A stretch of DNA of 64,000 nt from Mucilaginibacter robiniae (GCF_012849215.1 NZ_CP051682.1:558001-622000); one strand, 5' to 3'; counted from the stretch's first letter, positions 54,469 through 64,000 are shown. Notes: generated by a model not told the origin, from the letters alone. A program made the numbers and translations.

Positions 54469-54680
54469 TAGTAGCAGGAGTTTACAATAAGTTAACTGTA
54501 GCTTTATTCAATTATTACTCATAAAACACTTTACTTTGTGTAGTAATTTGAGAAAACATGAGCATACGATTTTAAGTTTCTCTGTTTATCTTAGTACTTA
54601 GATAGATAAAGAAAACGCACACTCCATAACCAATTATAAACCTCTTTATTTGTCTGATCAGTTAATAGTTTAAAAGCATA
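54469..54680 (+). other. Long 3' region of RtcB transcript or candidate small RNA
   Basis: 212 bp without a gene that ends in a good terminator. TTACTTTGT at 54531-54539 is a near match to the -7 consensus, which would give a transcript of roughly 160 bases to the terminator. Confidence 0.25.
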
Positions 54681-54707
54681 AAAGCCTGAGCGATTCAGGC
54701 TTTTTTT
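54681..54707 (+). terminator. Rho-independent terminator
   Basis: AAAGCCTGA / TCAGGCTTT stem, 5-7 base loop, and seven T residues, the most canonical terminator in the window, yet 213 bp from the nearest upstream stop codon. The 180 bases that follow, up to the endonuclease gene, appear empty. Confidence 0.85.
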
Positions 54708-54889
54708 GCTGATCGTGGTTGTTTTTCGACCAAACTATTGATTCATGTAAAGCACTCTCAGTTGTGCATACTCTTTATCAAGACAATTTATATACGGCAT
54801 AACATTTGGTAGCTAATGATGCTATGCAGTTTGGTTGCAACGATAAGTTGATTAAGCTGGATTGCGATTCATTTTAAAGCCATTCAAAT

Positions 54890-55627
54890 ATGATACTAGC
54901 CTCTGCTCCTACCAAAGAAGAATTTGTACTGGAAGTACATCACCGCCTATCGGCTGTATATGGCCGGCAAATTAAGTACTTTCATGATCTGGATCCTTTA
55001 AGCGAGCTGGTATCTGCCTTGCTTTCACATCGTACGCAAAACAAAAACTCCGGACAGGCTTTTGCCAACTTACGCGAAATTTTCGGCACTTGGGAGCAGG
55101 TACGTGATGCACCTACCCACGAGGTGCAGGCAGCCATCAGCCCTTGTACCTGGCCTGAGCAAAAGGCTCCGCGCTTGCAACAGGTATTACGCTTGGTTAC
55201 CGAACGCCACGGCGTACTTAATCTGGACTTTTTAGCCGACATGGAAGTATCCGCCGCACGGCAATGGCTGGAAGATTTGCCCGGCGTGGGTCCGAAAACC
55301 AGCGCGGCAGTTATGTCGTTCAGTACGCTTCGGGCCAAGGCCCTACCGGTTGATTCGCACCACTTTCGTGTAGCAGTTCGTTTAGGTATTATTGAAGCTA
55401 AAATCGGCGAAACCAAAGCCAATCGTGTACTGGAAAACTTGTTACCTCCTGATTTTACTGCACAAGATGTGTACGACAACCATCAGGTGACGATGAGACA
55501 TGGCCAAAAAGTATGTTTCCATTATCGGCCCGATTGCCGGAATTGCGTACTGTTGGATATTTGCCCTACTGGACAAGCCCTGCTCCATCCACCATCTGCT
55601 ACTGTACCGCCAGCACCTGCCGGATAA
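54890..55627 (+). CDS. Endonuclease III-like DNA glycosylase
   Basis: 245 residues. The helix-hairpin-helix is LPGVGPKTSAAV (catalytic Lys in the loop), followed by ALPVDSHHFRVAVRLG with the catalytic Asp. The iron-sulfur cluster motif CFHYRPDCRNCVLLDIC has the C-x6-C-x2-C-x5-C spacing. This fits base-excision repair of oxidised pyrimidines. It is a member of the group longer at the N-terminus than E. coli Nth. Its 3' end overlaps that of the convergent hydrolase gene by 29 bp. Confidence 0.9.
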   Translation: MILASAPTKEEFVLEVHHRLSAVYGRQIKYFHDLDPLSELVSALLSHRTQNKNSGQAFANLREIFGTWEQVRDAPTHEVQAAISPCTWPEQKAPRLQQVLRLVTERHGVLNLDFLADMEVSAARQWLEDLPGVGPKTSAAVMSFSTLRAKALPVDSHHFRVAVRLGIIEAKIGETKANRVLENLLPPDFTAQDVYDNHQVTMRHGQKVCFHYRPDCRNCVLLDICPTGQALLHPPSATVPPAPAG

Positions 55628-56612
55628 AAGTTTCTGTTAAAGCATTTACTTCAGCATGGTTTTCTATCATTCCCTGGTGACCGGCATTAATAAGTTTAAG
55701 TTGTGCCTGCGGTAGTTGCTGATGCAGGTATCGATTACACTGTACCGTGATAAACCGGTCATGTATGCCGCTGATAATAAGGGCTGGCCATTGCAGATGA
55801 GGCAATTGTTCGGTTACATCATACCGCATTAACTGTAATACACTTTCTACCGCAGCTGCACTATCATTAGTAGGCGCCATTGCAGATGCATACAATAGTT
55901 GATTAGCCGTTTGATTACCTGAAAACAAGATAAACCGATACACCAGGCACGATATACCATTCCATAAATTAACATAGCTTAGCAGGTTAAAAAACCAGGC
56001 ATTGCTTTTTATAAAACTGAATAATGGGATCAGTATTGACTGTTGCAACGGTTTCAATAAAAAGGCAAACGGATTGGTACGTATAGGATTCGTGTATGAT
56101 GCCCCTTGCAAAATCATAGCCTGCATGTTGGTATTGGAAGTAAACTGTGCCGCATATTGCAGTAATACCATACCGCCCATACTATGACCATAAATAATTG
56201 CATGCTGAATATTCAATTGACTGAATACACTATTTAAATCGGCAGCTAAAATGGATATTGATAGTTGGCTCGACAGGTTTTTACCCGTATGCATTGGCAT
56301 ATCCAGAAACAGCAAGCGATAGGTATTACGAAAATGCTCTCGCTGGTAATACCACTGCCGATGATTGGCATTAATGCCATGAATAAACACTATTGTTTGT
56401 TTGTTCGCAGTTCCGTCAAACTCGGCATACCATACGTTACCACTGGGGCAGGTTACATCAATGCTGTTTTCTGGTGATGCCCAATGCAGCTTTTTGCCCC
56501 ATCGACGAGACACCAGCCGAGATATGACATACCTACCCGCCAGCAGCATAGTGCCAACTGCTAAGTATTTTGCGGTTTTATACAGATGCTTTTGCTCCAG
56601 CCCATGCTTCAT
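55599..56612 (-). CDS. Membrane-associated alpha/beta hydrolase
   Basis: 337 residues. A hydrophobic segment near residues 13-30 may anchor it. The alpha/beta-hydrolase core starts at about 70 with FIHGINANHRQWYY (oxyanion region), then the nucleophile elbow YGHSMGGMVLL, Asp in ISGIHDRFI and His in INAGHQGMIENH, so the catalytic triad is complete. Substrate unknown. Convergent overlap with the endonuclease III gene. Confidence 0.87.
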   Translation of the reverse strand: MKHGLEQKHLYKTAKYLAVGTMLLAGRYVISRLVSRRWGKKLHWASPENSIDVTCPSGNVWYAEFDGTANKQTIVFIHGINANHRQWYYQREHFRNTYRLLFLDMPMHTGKNLSSQLSISILAADLNSVFSQLNIQHAIIYGHSMGGMVLLQYAAQFTSNTNMQAMILQGASYTNPIRTNPFAFLLKPLQQSILIPLFSFIKSNAWFFNLLSYVNLWNGISCLVYRFILFSGNQTANQLLYASAMAPTNDSAAAVESVLQLMRYDVTEQLPHLQWPALIISGIHDRFITVQCNRYLHQQLPQAQLKLINAGHQGMIENHAEVNALTETFIRQVLAVQ

Positions 56613-56873
56613 AATCAGCCTTCTTATCCAACATAACTCTTAATTCATTACACTTGTTTAAGCTTACTCCATATAGCAAATACCTGTGAAGTCGGGTAAC
56701 ACTTGTAAATAATCACACCGATTGAGACCTGGGTAGTATATGGTTTAAATTGTTACTACCTGCACTTTTAAAAAACCTGAATTTATGGTATACTGCACCT
56801 GCTTATCAAGCATCATTTTGCAGATGATAGCTTGCAGAGGTATGCAACTGTTCGTCTGTCCAATCCAACCATC

Positions 56874-58307
56874 ATGAAAAAGCTTTTCATCACCTTAACC
56901 CTTATCATCATAGCTTTTAGCTTGCATGCCCAAAGCTTGGTGGGTACCTGGTACGGTACATTAAATGTACAAGGCAACAAAATACCGCTGGTATTCCATA
57001 TTAATAAAACCGGAGATGCTTACACCGGCAGTATGGATAGCCCTACACAAGGGGCTAATGGCTTACCTGCTACAGCAACTGCTGTTACCGGTAACCAGAT
57101 TACCATTGATTTAGCCAAATTCGGTATCAAATACGTTGGCACTTACCACCCCGATAGTAATCAAATTGCTGGCAACTTTTTGCAAGGCGGCGGCTCCTTT
57201 CCGCTTAACTTATCGGCTAACAAACCATTGGGAATCAAGTCGGCATTGGCAGCCCGACCGCAAGATCCAACCAGTTTTCCATACCACAGGGAAGATGTAA
57301 CATTTACTAACCCTAAAGCAGGTAACCGATTAGCGGGAACACTTACATTACCTCCCAACGGAAAAGCCAGTAAAATCGTAGTATTTATTACAGGTTCAGG
57401 TCCGGAAAACAGGAATGAAGAGATAGCACAGTATAATCATCGTCCCTTTCTGGTTTGGAGCGATTGGCTGACCCGCCAAGGAATAGCTACTCTGCGGTAT
57501 GACGATCGGGGTATTGATCAATCAACTGGCGATTATGCCACTGCCACTACTGCTGACCTGGCTGATGATGCAGAAGCTGCGGTTAACTATATTCATTCCA
57601 GAACTGATCTGAAGCAGCTGACTGTAGGGCTGATCGGCCATAGCGAAGGCGGCATGATTGCCCCAATGGTAGCCAGCCGTAATGCCAATGTGAAGTTCCT
57701 TGTACTGTTAGCAGGCCCAGGCGTACCGATTAATGAATTGATGGTACAGCAGAATGCCAGTTTTATGCGTTTGGCTGGTACCCCTGCCGATGTTATTCAG
57801 CGCAACGAGGCTACTAACCAAAAACTTTATGCAGCTGCCAAGCAGTACCAAAACTTACCCGATAGTGCTTTCAAGGCTCAATTAGCTACCGTTTTGTACC
57901 AGGATTTTCACAACTATCCGGCTGGTGCTTTAGGTAACAACAAATTAGAGGATGTTGTTAACAGCAGCGTAAATGCAATAAGCAACCCTTGGTTTAGGTA
58001 CTTTATCACCTTTAAGCCTGCCGATTACCTCACCAAAATAAAATGTCCAGTGCTGGCTATCAACGGGACGTTGGATATGCAGGTGAACAGTACCACTAAC
58101 TTAGCTGCTATTAAAACCAATTTGCAAAAAGCTGGTAATAAAAACCACCAGGAAGTGGCCATGCTTGGCTTGAACCATTTGTTTCAACAAGCAAAAACCG
58201 GCTCTACAACCGAGTATAGCGAGATTACTGAAACGGCAAATCCAGCAGCTTTACAAAAAGTATCCAGTTGGATTAACCAGCTATCTATAAGCACCACTAA
58301 AAAATAA
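56874..58307 (+). CDS. Secreted alpha/beta hydrolase with N-terminal beta domain
   Basis: 477 residues from the ATG at 56874, which begins a signal peptide (MKKLFITLTLIIIAFSLHAQ); the frame extends 14 codons further up without support. Residues 20-125 form a beta-rich domain (LVGTWYGTLNVQGNKIPLVF) common in Bacteroidota extracytoplasmic hydrolases. The hydrolase core has VFITGSGPENRNEEI, nucleophile GLIGHSEGGMIAP, Asp in AINGTLDMQV and His in GLNHLFQ. Probably a periplasmic esterase or peptidase. Confidence 0.88.
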   Translation: MKKLFITLTLIIIAFSLHAQSLVGTWYGTLNVQGNKIPLVFHINKTGDAYTGSMDSPTQGANGLPATATAVTGNQITIDLAKFGIKYVGTYHPDSNQIAGNFLQGGGSFPLNLSANKPLGIKSALAARPQDPTSFPYHREDVTFTNPKAGNRLAGTLTLPPNGKASKIVVFITGSGPENRNEEIAQYNHRPFLVWSDWLTRQGIATLRYDDRGIDQSTGDYATATTADLADDAEAAVNYIHSRTDLKQLTVGLIGHSEGGMIAPMVASRNANVKFLVLLAGPGVPINELMVQQNASFMRLAGTPADVIQRNEATNQKLYAAAKQYQNLPDSAFKAQLATVLYQDFHNYPAGALGNNKLEDVVNSSVNAISNPWFRYFITFKPADYLTKIKCPVLAINGTLDMQVNSTTNLAAIKTNLQKAGNKNHQEVAMLGLNHLFQQAKTGSTTEYSEITETANPAALQKVSSWINQLSISTTKK

Positions 58308-58393
58308 GTTTACCGTAAACACTATACTCTTTTTAGTAGTACCATGCTGCTTACCTAACCAAACCACAAATTAACCACTGCGTTATGTAATGC

Positions 58394-59929
58394 ATGACCA
58401 AAACCCTACGCCTAATTTTGGGCGATCAGTTAAACAGCAACCATAGCTGGTACAAACAAATTGATACTAACATTACCTACATTATGCTTGAGGTGATGCA
58501 AGAGCAGGCGTATGTGATGCATCATGTACAAAAAATATTGGCTTTTTTCGGGGCGATGAGGAACTTTGCTTATCAGCTTCAAAAGAAAGGTCATCAGGTA
58601 ATTTACATCAAGCTGGATGATGAGCATAACCAGCAAGACTTTGAAAAGAATCTGCAACGCATTATTGAGCAGCAACAGATTACCCGTTTTGAATACCAGT
58701 TACCGGATGAATACCGTTTGGATGAACAGCTTAAAAGCATTTGCCAAAAGTTAGCTATTGAAACAGCCTATGCAGATACTGAACATTTCCTGACTGAACG
58801 CTTTGATGTAAAAAACTTTTTTGGCGACAAAAAGCGATACCTGATGGAAAACTTCTACCGCTACATGCGCGAAAAACTCCACATTTTAATGCAAGGCGAT
58901 GAGCCAGTAGGCGACCGCTGGAACTTTGACGCTGATAACCGTAAAAAATACGATGGCAAGGTACCGCTGGAAGAACCAATACAATATCACCATGATGTAT
59001 CGGAACTGAAAGCACTGGTTGACCAAATGGGCGTTAAATATTTTGGTAATGTAGATGCCGCCAACCTTGAATGGCCATTATCCCGCCAGGAAGCGTTGAA
59101 ATCGCTTGACTATTTTTGCGAACACCTGCTACCCCATTTTGGCACTTATGAAGATGCCATGTTGCAAGACCATATCAGCTTATTTCACTCGCGCATGTCG
59201 TTTGCGCAAAACTCCAAACTGATATCACCAGCCGAGGTGGTGAGTCGGGTATTAATCTACTATAACCAGCACCAGGATGAAATTTCATTAGCACAAGTAG
59301 AAGGCTATATCAGACAAGTGGTAGGCTGGCGCGAGTTTATGCGGGGCGTATATTGGGCACAAATGCCGGGTTATGAAGAGAAAAACTTCTTCAATCATCA
59401 AACGCCACTCCCCCACTGGTTTTGGGATGGTAAAACCCGCATGAACTGCCTGAACAAATGTATCGGTCAGTCCTTAAACCATGCTTGGGCACACCACATA
59501 CAACGGCTTATGGTCATCGGCAATTTTGCCCTGCTGGCTGGCTTACACCCCGATGAGGTGGATGCCTGGTATCTGGGTGTTTATGTGGATGCCATACAAT
59601 GGGTTGAAATTACCAATACCCGAGGCATGAGCCAGTTTGCCGATGGCGGCTTTATTGCTTCAAAGCCCTATGTAGCAACTGCGGCCTACATCAATAAAAT
59701 GAGTGATTATTGCAAGCATTGTCACTATGATTATAAAACCAAACATGGTGAACGCGCCTGCCCATACAATAGCTTGTACTGGAACTTCTTTGACCGGAAC
59801 GCCGAAAAGCTGCAAGGCAATCCGCGTATTGGCATGGCTTACCTGACTTTAAAAAAGATGAAGCCTGATGAGAAACAGAAAATCATGGAACAGGCAGAAA
59901 GCTATTTGGATAGGCTTAATGAGCTATAA
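58394..59929 (+). CDS. Cryptochrome/photolyase-related protein (iron-sulfur type)
   Basis: 511 residues. Opening LRLILGDQLNSNHSW is the DPRP N-terminal signature. The FAD-binding helical part follows, with WREFMRGVYWAQMPG, HAWAHHIQRLMVIGNFALL and GMSQFADGG. Cysteines in MNCLNKCIGQ, YCKHCHYDYK and RACPYN are placed as in the bacterial (6-4) photolyases that carry a 4Fe-4S cluster. Probable light-driven DNA repair of (6-4) photoproducts; a photoreceptor role is possible. Confidence 0.9.
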   Translation: MTKTLRLILGDQLNSNHSWYKQIDTNITYIMLEVMQEQAYVMHHVQKILAFFGAMRNFAYQLQKKGHQVIYIKLDDEHNQQDFEKNLQRIIEQQQITRFEYQLPDEYRLDEQLKSICQKLAIETAYADTEHFLTERFDVKNFFGDKKRYLMENFYRYMREKLHILMQGDEPVGDRWNFDADNRKKYDGKVPLEEPIQYHHDVSELKALVDQMGVKYFGNVDAANLEWPLSRQEALKSLDYFCEHLLPHFGTYEDAMLQDHISLFHSRMSFAQNSKLISPAEVVSRVLIYYNQHQDEISLAQVEGYIRQVVGWREFMRGVYWAQMPGYEEKNFFNHQTPLPHWFWDGKTRMNCLNKCIGQSLNHAWAHHIQRLMVIGNFALLAGLHPDEVDAWYLGVYVDAIQWVEITNTRGMSQFADGGFIASKPYVATAAYINKMSDYCKHCHYDYKTKHGERACPYNSLYWNFFDRNAEKLQGNPRIGMAYLTLKKMKPDEKQKIMEQAESYLDRLNEL

Positions 59930-59961
59930 GGCTACAATTACCTGTTCCCTGATTAAGTAAT

Positions 59962-61203
59962 TTATATCTTTTTAAATACGACTACACTGTTATGCCCGCC
60001 GAAGCCAAAGGTATTGCTCAGCGCAGCATTAACAGTTTTTTGCAAAGCTTGTCCGGTTACAATCTGCAAGCCGGATGGTAAACGTTCATCTAACTGTGTA
60101 GTGTTGATAGTTGGTGGAACCACATTATCAGTAACCGACCGGATAGCAATAATAGCCTCTACTGCACCAGCTGCTCCAAGCAAATGCCCCGTCATGGATT
60201 TGGTGGCGCTTACTGCTAAACCTGCATTGTTCTGGAAAACTGCATGTATAGCTTTCGCTTCGCTTAAGTCGCCCACTGGCGTAGAGGTAGCATGGGCATT
60301 CAAGTAATCTACTTCGTCGGCATTCAATCCGGCATCTTGTAAGGCCAATTCCATACCTTTAATGGCACCTTTACCTTCCGGGTGCGTAGCCGTAATGTGG
60401 TAAGCATCGGATGTCATGGCTGCACCAGCCAGTTCGGCATAAATATGAGCACCGCGAGCTTTAGCATGTTCGTACTCTTCCAATACTAGTACGCCGGCAC
60501 CTTCGCCCATTACAAAGCCATCACGTTCGGTATCAAACGGGCGTGATGCCGCTTGAGGGTCATTGTTACGGGTAGATAAAGCTTTTAATGCATTGTACCC
60601 ACCAATAGAACCTTCGGTAATAGGCGCATCAGCGCCGCCGGTAATCATGATTTTAGCCTTGCCCCAGCGTATGTAGTTTAGCGCATCCATAATGGCGCTA
60701 TTGGCACTGGCACATGCGGATACAGTAGTATAGTTAATTCCCATCAAACCATATTTGATAGAAATTAAACCTCCTGCCATATTCACCAGCGTTTTAGGGA
60801 TAAAGAACGGGTTGAAATGCGGCTCATTCTGCGCTTGTGTGTACTCGCTGATTTGCTCCTCAAAGGTTTCCATTCCACCCTGTGCCGAACCAAAAATCAC
60901 CCCTACATCATACGGCGACATGGCAGATACATCAAAACCAGAATCTGTAATGGCTTGTTGAGCAGCAATTAATGCATATTGCGTATACAGATCGTTCCGT
61001 TTAATCTCGTTCCGATCCAGAAACTGTGCCGTGCTGAAATCATCAGGCAACTGGGCTGCAAACTGCGTTTTAAACTTTTCAGGATTAAAGCGGGTGATAG
61101 TTTTAGCGCCGCTTTGTCCGTTTACTATATTTTGCCAGAAAGTGCTTACATCAGTGCCTAAGGCCGATACCACACCTAATCCGGTTACAACAACTCTTTT
61201 CAT
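59962..61203 (-). CDS. fabF: Beta-ketoacyl-ACP synthase II
   Basis: 413 residues from the ATG at 61203 (MKRVVVTGLGVVSALG); the upstream 10 codons are not needed. The active-site Cys lies in TVSACASANSAI and the two His in NAHATSTPVGD and KSMTGHLLGAAG, giving the Cys-His-His triad of condensing enzymes, and GFGGHNSVVVFK closes the protein. It elongates acyl-ACP in fatty acid synthesis. No acpP lies nearby, so this may be a second copy instead of the housekeeping acpP-fabF pair. Confidence 0.92.
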   Translation of the reverse strand: MKRVVVTGLGVVSALGTDVSTFWQNIVNGQSGAKTITRFNPEKFKTQFAAQLPDDFSTAQFLDRNEIKRNDLYTQYALIAAQQAITDSGFDVSAMSPYDVGVIFGSAQGGMETFEEQISEYTQAQNEPHFNPFFIPKTLVNMAGGLISIKYGLMGINYTTVSACASANSAIMDALNYIRWGKAKIMITGGADAPITEGSIGGYNALKALSTRNNDPQAASRPFDTERDGFVMGEGAGVLVLEEYEHAKARGAHIYAELAGAAMTSDAYHITATHPEGKGAIKGMELALQDAGLNADEVDYLNAHATSTPVGDLSEAKAIHAVFQNNAGLAVSATKSMTGHLLGAAGAVEAIIAIRSVTDNVVPPTINTTQLDERLPSGLQIVTGQALQKTVNAALSNTFGFGGHNSVVVFKKI

Positions 61204-61307
61204 TTTTGCAAATGGGCAAACTAGCTCCTGCATGAAGTAACTATACCCGTAAAACTTGATTTAAAATTGGCGCAAAGTAACTGAATTATTCAGCTTATTA
61301 GGCATAC

Positions 61308-62258
61308 CTATTTTAGAATTACTTTGGTAGCCCCGTAGCCAAACTTCTCTTTACGGGCATCTAAAAAGGTTTTTACCTTTTGGTGTTTACCTAATTGCTT
61401 ATGCAGTTCATGGCGCAGTATGCCATTTCCTGCTCCGTGTATAAAAGTAATTTCATGCAATTGGTGTACAATAGCCGCATCCAGCGCCTTTTTAAAATGC
61501 TCCAGCTGAATATTCAGTATTTCACTGCTGTTCATAAACTGGTGGTCTTGCCGTAATTTTTCAATATGCAAATCCACCTCGTTGCCAGGTTTATCTACCT
61601 GCTGCTTTTCCTGAGCGGGTTTGAAAAAGCTTTCTTTTAATTTTTCAGCATCTATAACCAGATCATCCTCATCCAACCTGATGAGCCAACCATTTTGGTT
61701 GAGTACAGGCAATGGCTTTTTAGCGCCGGCAAAATCTTTAGCTTTAAATTTTTCTTTAAACACAAGCGGCTCATGCGGTGCAGTTTGCTGGCGGGTAAAA
61801 TACAAAGCCTGTAATTGGAACTCAGGCCATAGTTGTATATCGGCCAACTGTGCCGAATAAATTTCTGTAGCCGATTGTGGCGCTACAATACCGGCATACT
61901 CTCCTTTATAACTCTCCTGCTTACCGGTACTATGGGCTACCAATAACTGGAAAGAAGTATTATTAATTAAATGAAAATGCACTACTGATGCCGCCTTAGC
62001 ATCACTCACTACCCCAAGGTAGATACCTTTAGTTTTGAACTCAGCAGCAGGCACAACCGGCGTATCATGAACCACATCGGTTTTATCGCGTTTGGATACA
62101 TGGCCGTGTACTGATGTTACTTTACTGGCCAGTACGGGTATCTCAAAGTCGTCTTCGTCGGTAACGCCAATCATCTGGTCGTCAATTATACGGGTTACAT
62201 AGCCTTCCCGCCTTTCATCCACAAAGCGCACAAAATCACCCAACTTATATTTCATCAT
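61308..62258 (-). CDS. DUF2027 and Smr-domain protein
   Basis: 316 residues. The N-terminal part (MMKYKLGDFVRFVDERREGY; VTRIIDDQMIGVTDEDDFEI) and the middle beta-rich region form DUF2027. The C-terminal Smr domain (about 230-316) has EVDLHIEKL, FIHGAGNGILRHEL and YGATKVILK. Smr domains are nucleases or RNA/DNA-binding modules of MutS2; this version lacks MutS parts. Upstream of fabF on the same strand, 104 bp apart. Confidence 0.88.
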   Translation of the reverse strand: MMKYKLGDFVRFVDERREGYVTRIIDDQMIGVTDEDDFEIPVLASKVTSVHGHVSKRDKTDVVHDTPVVPAAEFKTKGIYLGVVSDAKAASVVHFHLINNTSFQLLVAHSTGKQESYKGEYAGIVAPQSATEIYSAQLADIQLWPEFQLQALYFTRQQTAPHEPLVFKEKFKAKDFAGAKKPLPVLNQNGWLIRLDEDDLVIDAEKLKESFFKPAQEKQQVDKPGNEVDLHIEKLRQDHQFMNSSEILNIQLEHFKKALDAAIVHQLHEITFIHGAGNGILRHELHKQLGKHQKVKTFLDARKEKFGYGATKVILK

Positions 62259-62376
62259 CTTAGGTTTTTAACAGGTCAAAGTTACTTTAAACCAAACTAT
62301 AGTACACCAGTCAAATTGTACATTAATTTAATATTGACATAAAAATTATTTAACATATTAACAGCAAACGCTAATT

Positions 62377-63048
62377 TTGACCACCCTTAGTTTTATTATT
62401 GTGAGCCGTAACGTAACACTTTCTTTGAAACGCAACTGGAAAACTACTTGGCAAACGCCATCATTACGCATATTGATGCTTATTGGCTGTTTTATAGCCG
62501 CTATACTTATTTCTGTACTACCTATTTTTTTTCAAAATATTGAAAAACGCCCCGGCATACAGCTGAATGATCGGATACTGTCGCACACTCCAGCTTACAA
62601 TGTGTCCATTTACCTCTTCCTGATTATTTGGAGCATGGCGCTGCTAACACTGGTTAGGGCCGTGTATAAACCTGAAATTTTTATTAAATACTTGTGGCTG
62701 TATTCAGCTATATGCATTACGCGCATGATTACCATTACGCTAATTCCATTAGCCCCGCCGGCAAATCTTATGAATTTGGTAGATCCGCTTACGGGTGTTT
62801 TTTACGGTCATGCTAACATTACTAAAGATTTATTTTATTCAGGCCACGTATCTACCTTGCTGGCTATGTATTACTGCTTGCATAAAAAATCAGATAAGCG
62901 GTTTGCCTTACTGGGTGCCGTAGTGGTAGGCGTATTGGTATTGGTACAACACGTGCATTATACCATTGATGTACTGGCAGCCCCACTCTTTGTTTTTGTA
63001 CTTAATAAACTGTTAACTGCATTGTTGTTTCCATCAACCAGGCAGTAA
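62377..63048 (+). CDS. PAP2-type membrane phosphatase, sphingomyelin-synthase-like
   Basis: Up to 223 residues; no ATG begins the frame. TTG at 62377 and GTG at 62401 are the candidate starts, and the first in-frame ATG (62476) would cut into the first membrane helix. About six membrane spans are seen. [16 protein letters not shown] and [16 protein letters not shown] supply the two His and the Asp of the PAP2_C (sphingomyelin synthase-like) active site, but the N-terminal phosphatase motif is absent as usual. It probably acts on lipid phosphates or headgroups in the inner membrane. The IS copy begins 16 bp downstream. Confidence 0.78.
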   Translation: MTTLSFIIVSRNVTLSLKRNWKTTWQTPSLRILMLIGCFIAAILISVLPIFFQNIEKRPGIQLNDRILSHTPAYNVSIYLFLIIWSMALLTLVRAVYKPEIFIKYLWLYSAICITRMITITLIPLAPPANLMNLVDPLTGVFYGHANITKDLFYSGHVSTLLAMYYCLHKKSDKRFALLGAVVVGVLVLVQHVHYTIDVLAAPLFVFVLNKLLTALLFPSTRQ

Positions 63049-63064
63049 AATGAATACACATAAA

Positions 63065-64000
63065 AAGAGGCTGTCTCATAAGGGACAGTCTCTTGTTGTT
63101 TTAGGATATTTTTGGTATCTTAAAGGCATGGGAGGCAAGATAGTCTTTAAGGAATATGATCCAGACCAGTTAACGTTTTTACCGTACAAACTGGAGGAAC
63201 TGGTACCGACAGGTCATCCGGTCCGTATCGTTAAACAGGTCGTGGACACGGTAGATGTCAAACCGATCAACCGGAAGTACAAAGGCGGCGGGGCGTCAAG
63301 TTTCCATCCCCGGCTGATGCTGAAGCTGCTGGTTTACGGCTATCTGACCAATACTTATTCCTCACGCAAACTGGAAGAACAGGCGGCACAGAACGTACAC
63401 TTCATGTGGCTTTTAGGGATGAAAAAGCCCGACCACAACACCATCAACCGTTTTCGCAGCGAGAAGTTGTCAGGCGTCTTAAAGCAGATCTTCTCACAAA
63501 TCGTGTTGCTGCTCGAGCAGGAAGGTATCGTATCCTTGAAAGAAGCCGTTTTTACTGATGGTACCAAGATCGAATCAGCGGCGAACAAGTACACCTTCGT
63601 ATGGGGCAAAAACATCAAGGCGAATAAAGATAAGATGAAAGCCCAGCTTGATGAACTGTGGGGTTATGCGCAAAGCATTGCCGCCGAAGAACTAAAAGAT
63701 ACAGCGCCCTTGGAATATAGTGAGATCAACCCGGAGAAAGTAAAGGAAACCATCTCAAAGATCAATGCAGCCTTAGATGATAAAGAAGACGTAGACAAAA
63801 AAGTAAAGCAAAAGCTGAACTACGCAAAGAAGCACTGGCCGGAGAGCCTGGCACGGTATGACGAGCAGGAAAAGTTATTAGCCGGCCGTAACAGCATGTC
63901 AAAGACCGACCCGGATGCCACCTTCATGCGGATGAAGGAAGACCATATGCTGAACGGACAACTTAAGCCGGCCTATAACCTGCAGATATCCACCCAGGAG
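63065..64000 (+). mobile_element. IS1182-family insertion sequence, copy 2, cut by window end
   Basis: Begins with the same terminal repeat AAGAGGCTGTCT as copy 1 and has the same orientation. The first 63 bases differ from copy 1 at about ten positions, whereas the 873 transposase bases visible here differ at one (63248). It is inserted 16 bp after the PAP2 stop codon. Confidence 0.92.
63128..64000 (+). CDS. IS1182-family transposase, 3' part beyond window
   Basis: 291 codons visible, starting at the ATG ([14 protein letters not shown]). Identical to copy 1 except Ala41 to Thr (GCG to ACG). The first catalytic Asp (FTDGTKIES) is included; the others lie beyond the edge. The upstream TTG of copy 1 reads TGG here, confirming the ATG start. 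Confidence 0.9.
   Translation, partial: MGGKIVFKEYDPDQLTFLPYKLEELVPTGHPVRIVKQVVDTVDVKPINRKYKGGGASSFHPRLMLKLLVYGYLTNTYSSRKLEEQAAQNVHFMWLLGMKKPDHNTINRFRSEKLSGVLKQIFSQIVLLLEQEGIVSLKEAVFTDGTKIESAANKYTFVWGKNIKANKDKMKAQLDELWGYAQSIAAEELKDTAPLEYSEINPEKVKETISKINAALDDKEDVDKKVKQKLNYAKKHWPESLARYDEQEKLLAGRNSMSKTDPDATFMRMKEDHMLNGQLKPAYNLQISTQE

Noticed and set aside
7621..64000. Composite transposon bounded by the two IS copies
   Set aside because: The roughly 54 kb between them is ordinary chromosomal content (fabF, carbonic anhydrase, helicase, wall genes) with uniform composition, and there is no target duplication at the outer ends that I can see.
1..64000. CRISPR array, tRNA or rRNA genes
   Set aside because: No regularly spaced repeats and no recognisable tRNA T-loop or rRNA segment were found by reading; a covariance-model scan would be the decisive check.

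Overview
The window looks like chromosome of a Bacteroidota bacterium, most likely the Sphingobacteriaceae (Mucilaginibacter/Pedobacter type). The base composition is moderately AT-rich. Most start codons lack a Shine-Dalgarno sequence. Several promoters fit the Bacteroidota TTG / TAnnTTTG pattern, and families such as GH127, GH51, DUF2027-Smr, SWIM-SNF2 and IS1182 are typical of the phylum. The genus is inferred from overall gene style, not from a marker gene.

Layout. 1-3512: tripartite efflux operon (TolC-like, EmrA/HlyD-like, DHA2-type MFS), cut by the left edge. 3701-7504: zinc alcohol dehydrogenase with a small tail-anchored protein, then a LysR regulator and a YeiH-type transporter. 7621-9356: complete IS1182-family element; a second near-identical copy in the same orientation enters at 63065 and runs off the right edge. 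9367-14871: a stress-flavoured set (lipoprotein, SPW-type membrane protein, manganese catalase, tiny acidic hydrophilic protein, a baeRF protein split by a frameshift, a decayed small membrane protein, an OBAP/DUF1264 lipoprotein). 15122-24207: FRG-domain protein, cupin, MFS exporter, LysR, large SWIM-SNF2 helicase, SDR, EcsC-like protein.

24375-34786 is the most remarkable part. It is a compact minus-strand locus with two Ser/Thr kinases whose kinase halves are nearly identical in DNA, an FhaA-like protein, a 32-residue membrane miniprotein, a membrane-anchored PP2C phosphatase, one 1353-residue protein fusing a RodA/FtsW glycosyltransferase to a penicillin-binding transpeptidase, and an FHA protein. 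The content parallels the actinobacterial pstP-rodA-pbpA-pknA-pknB-fha operon, but with RodA and PBP joined in one chain and no PASTA domains. I infer a phosphorylation-controlled peptidoglycan synthase.

35012-46348: beta-carbonic anhydrase, SDR, then a minus-strand arabinan/pectin side-chain cluster (GH43, GH2, mutarotase, GH127, GH51). Its upstream end is decaying: a GH51 tail with two stop codons abuts a GH43 whose middle catalytic Asp is Val. 46647-49618: TetR plus TetX-like flavin monooxygenase, and a secreted-type SDR. 49733-63048: pullulanase, YceI, RtcB, endonuclease III, two alpha/beta hydrolases, photolyase-related protein, FabF, DUF2027-Smr protein and a PAP2-type membrane phosphatase. 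I saw no rRNA, tRNA, CRISPR array or replication origin.
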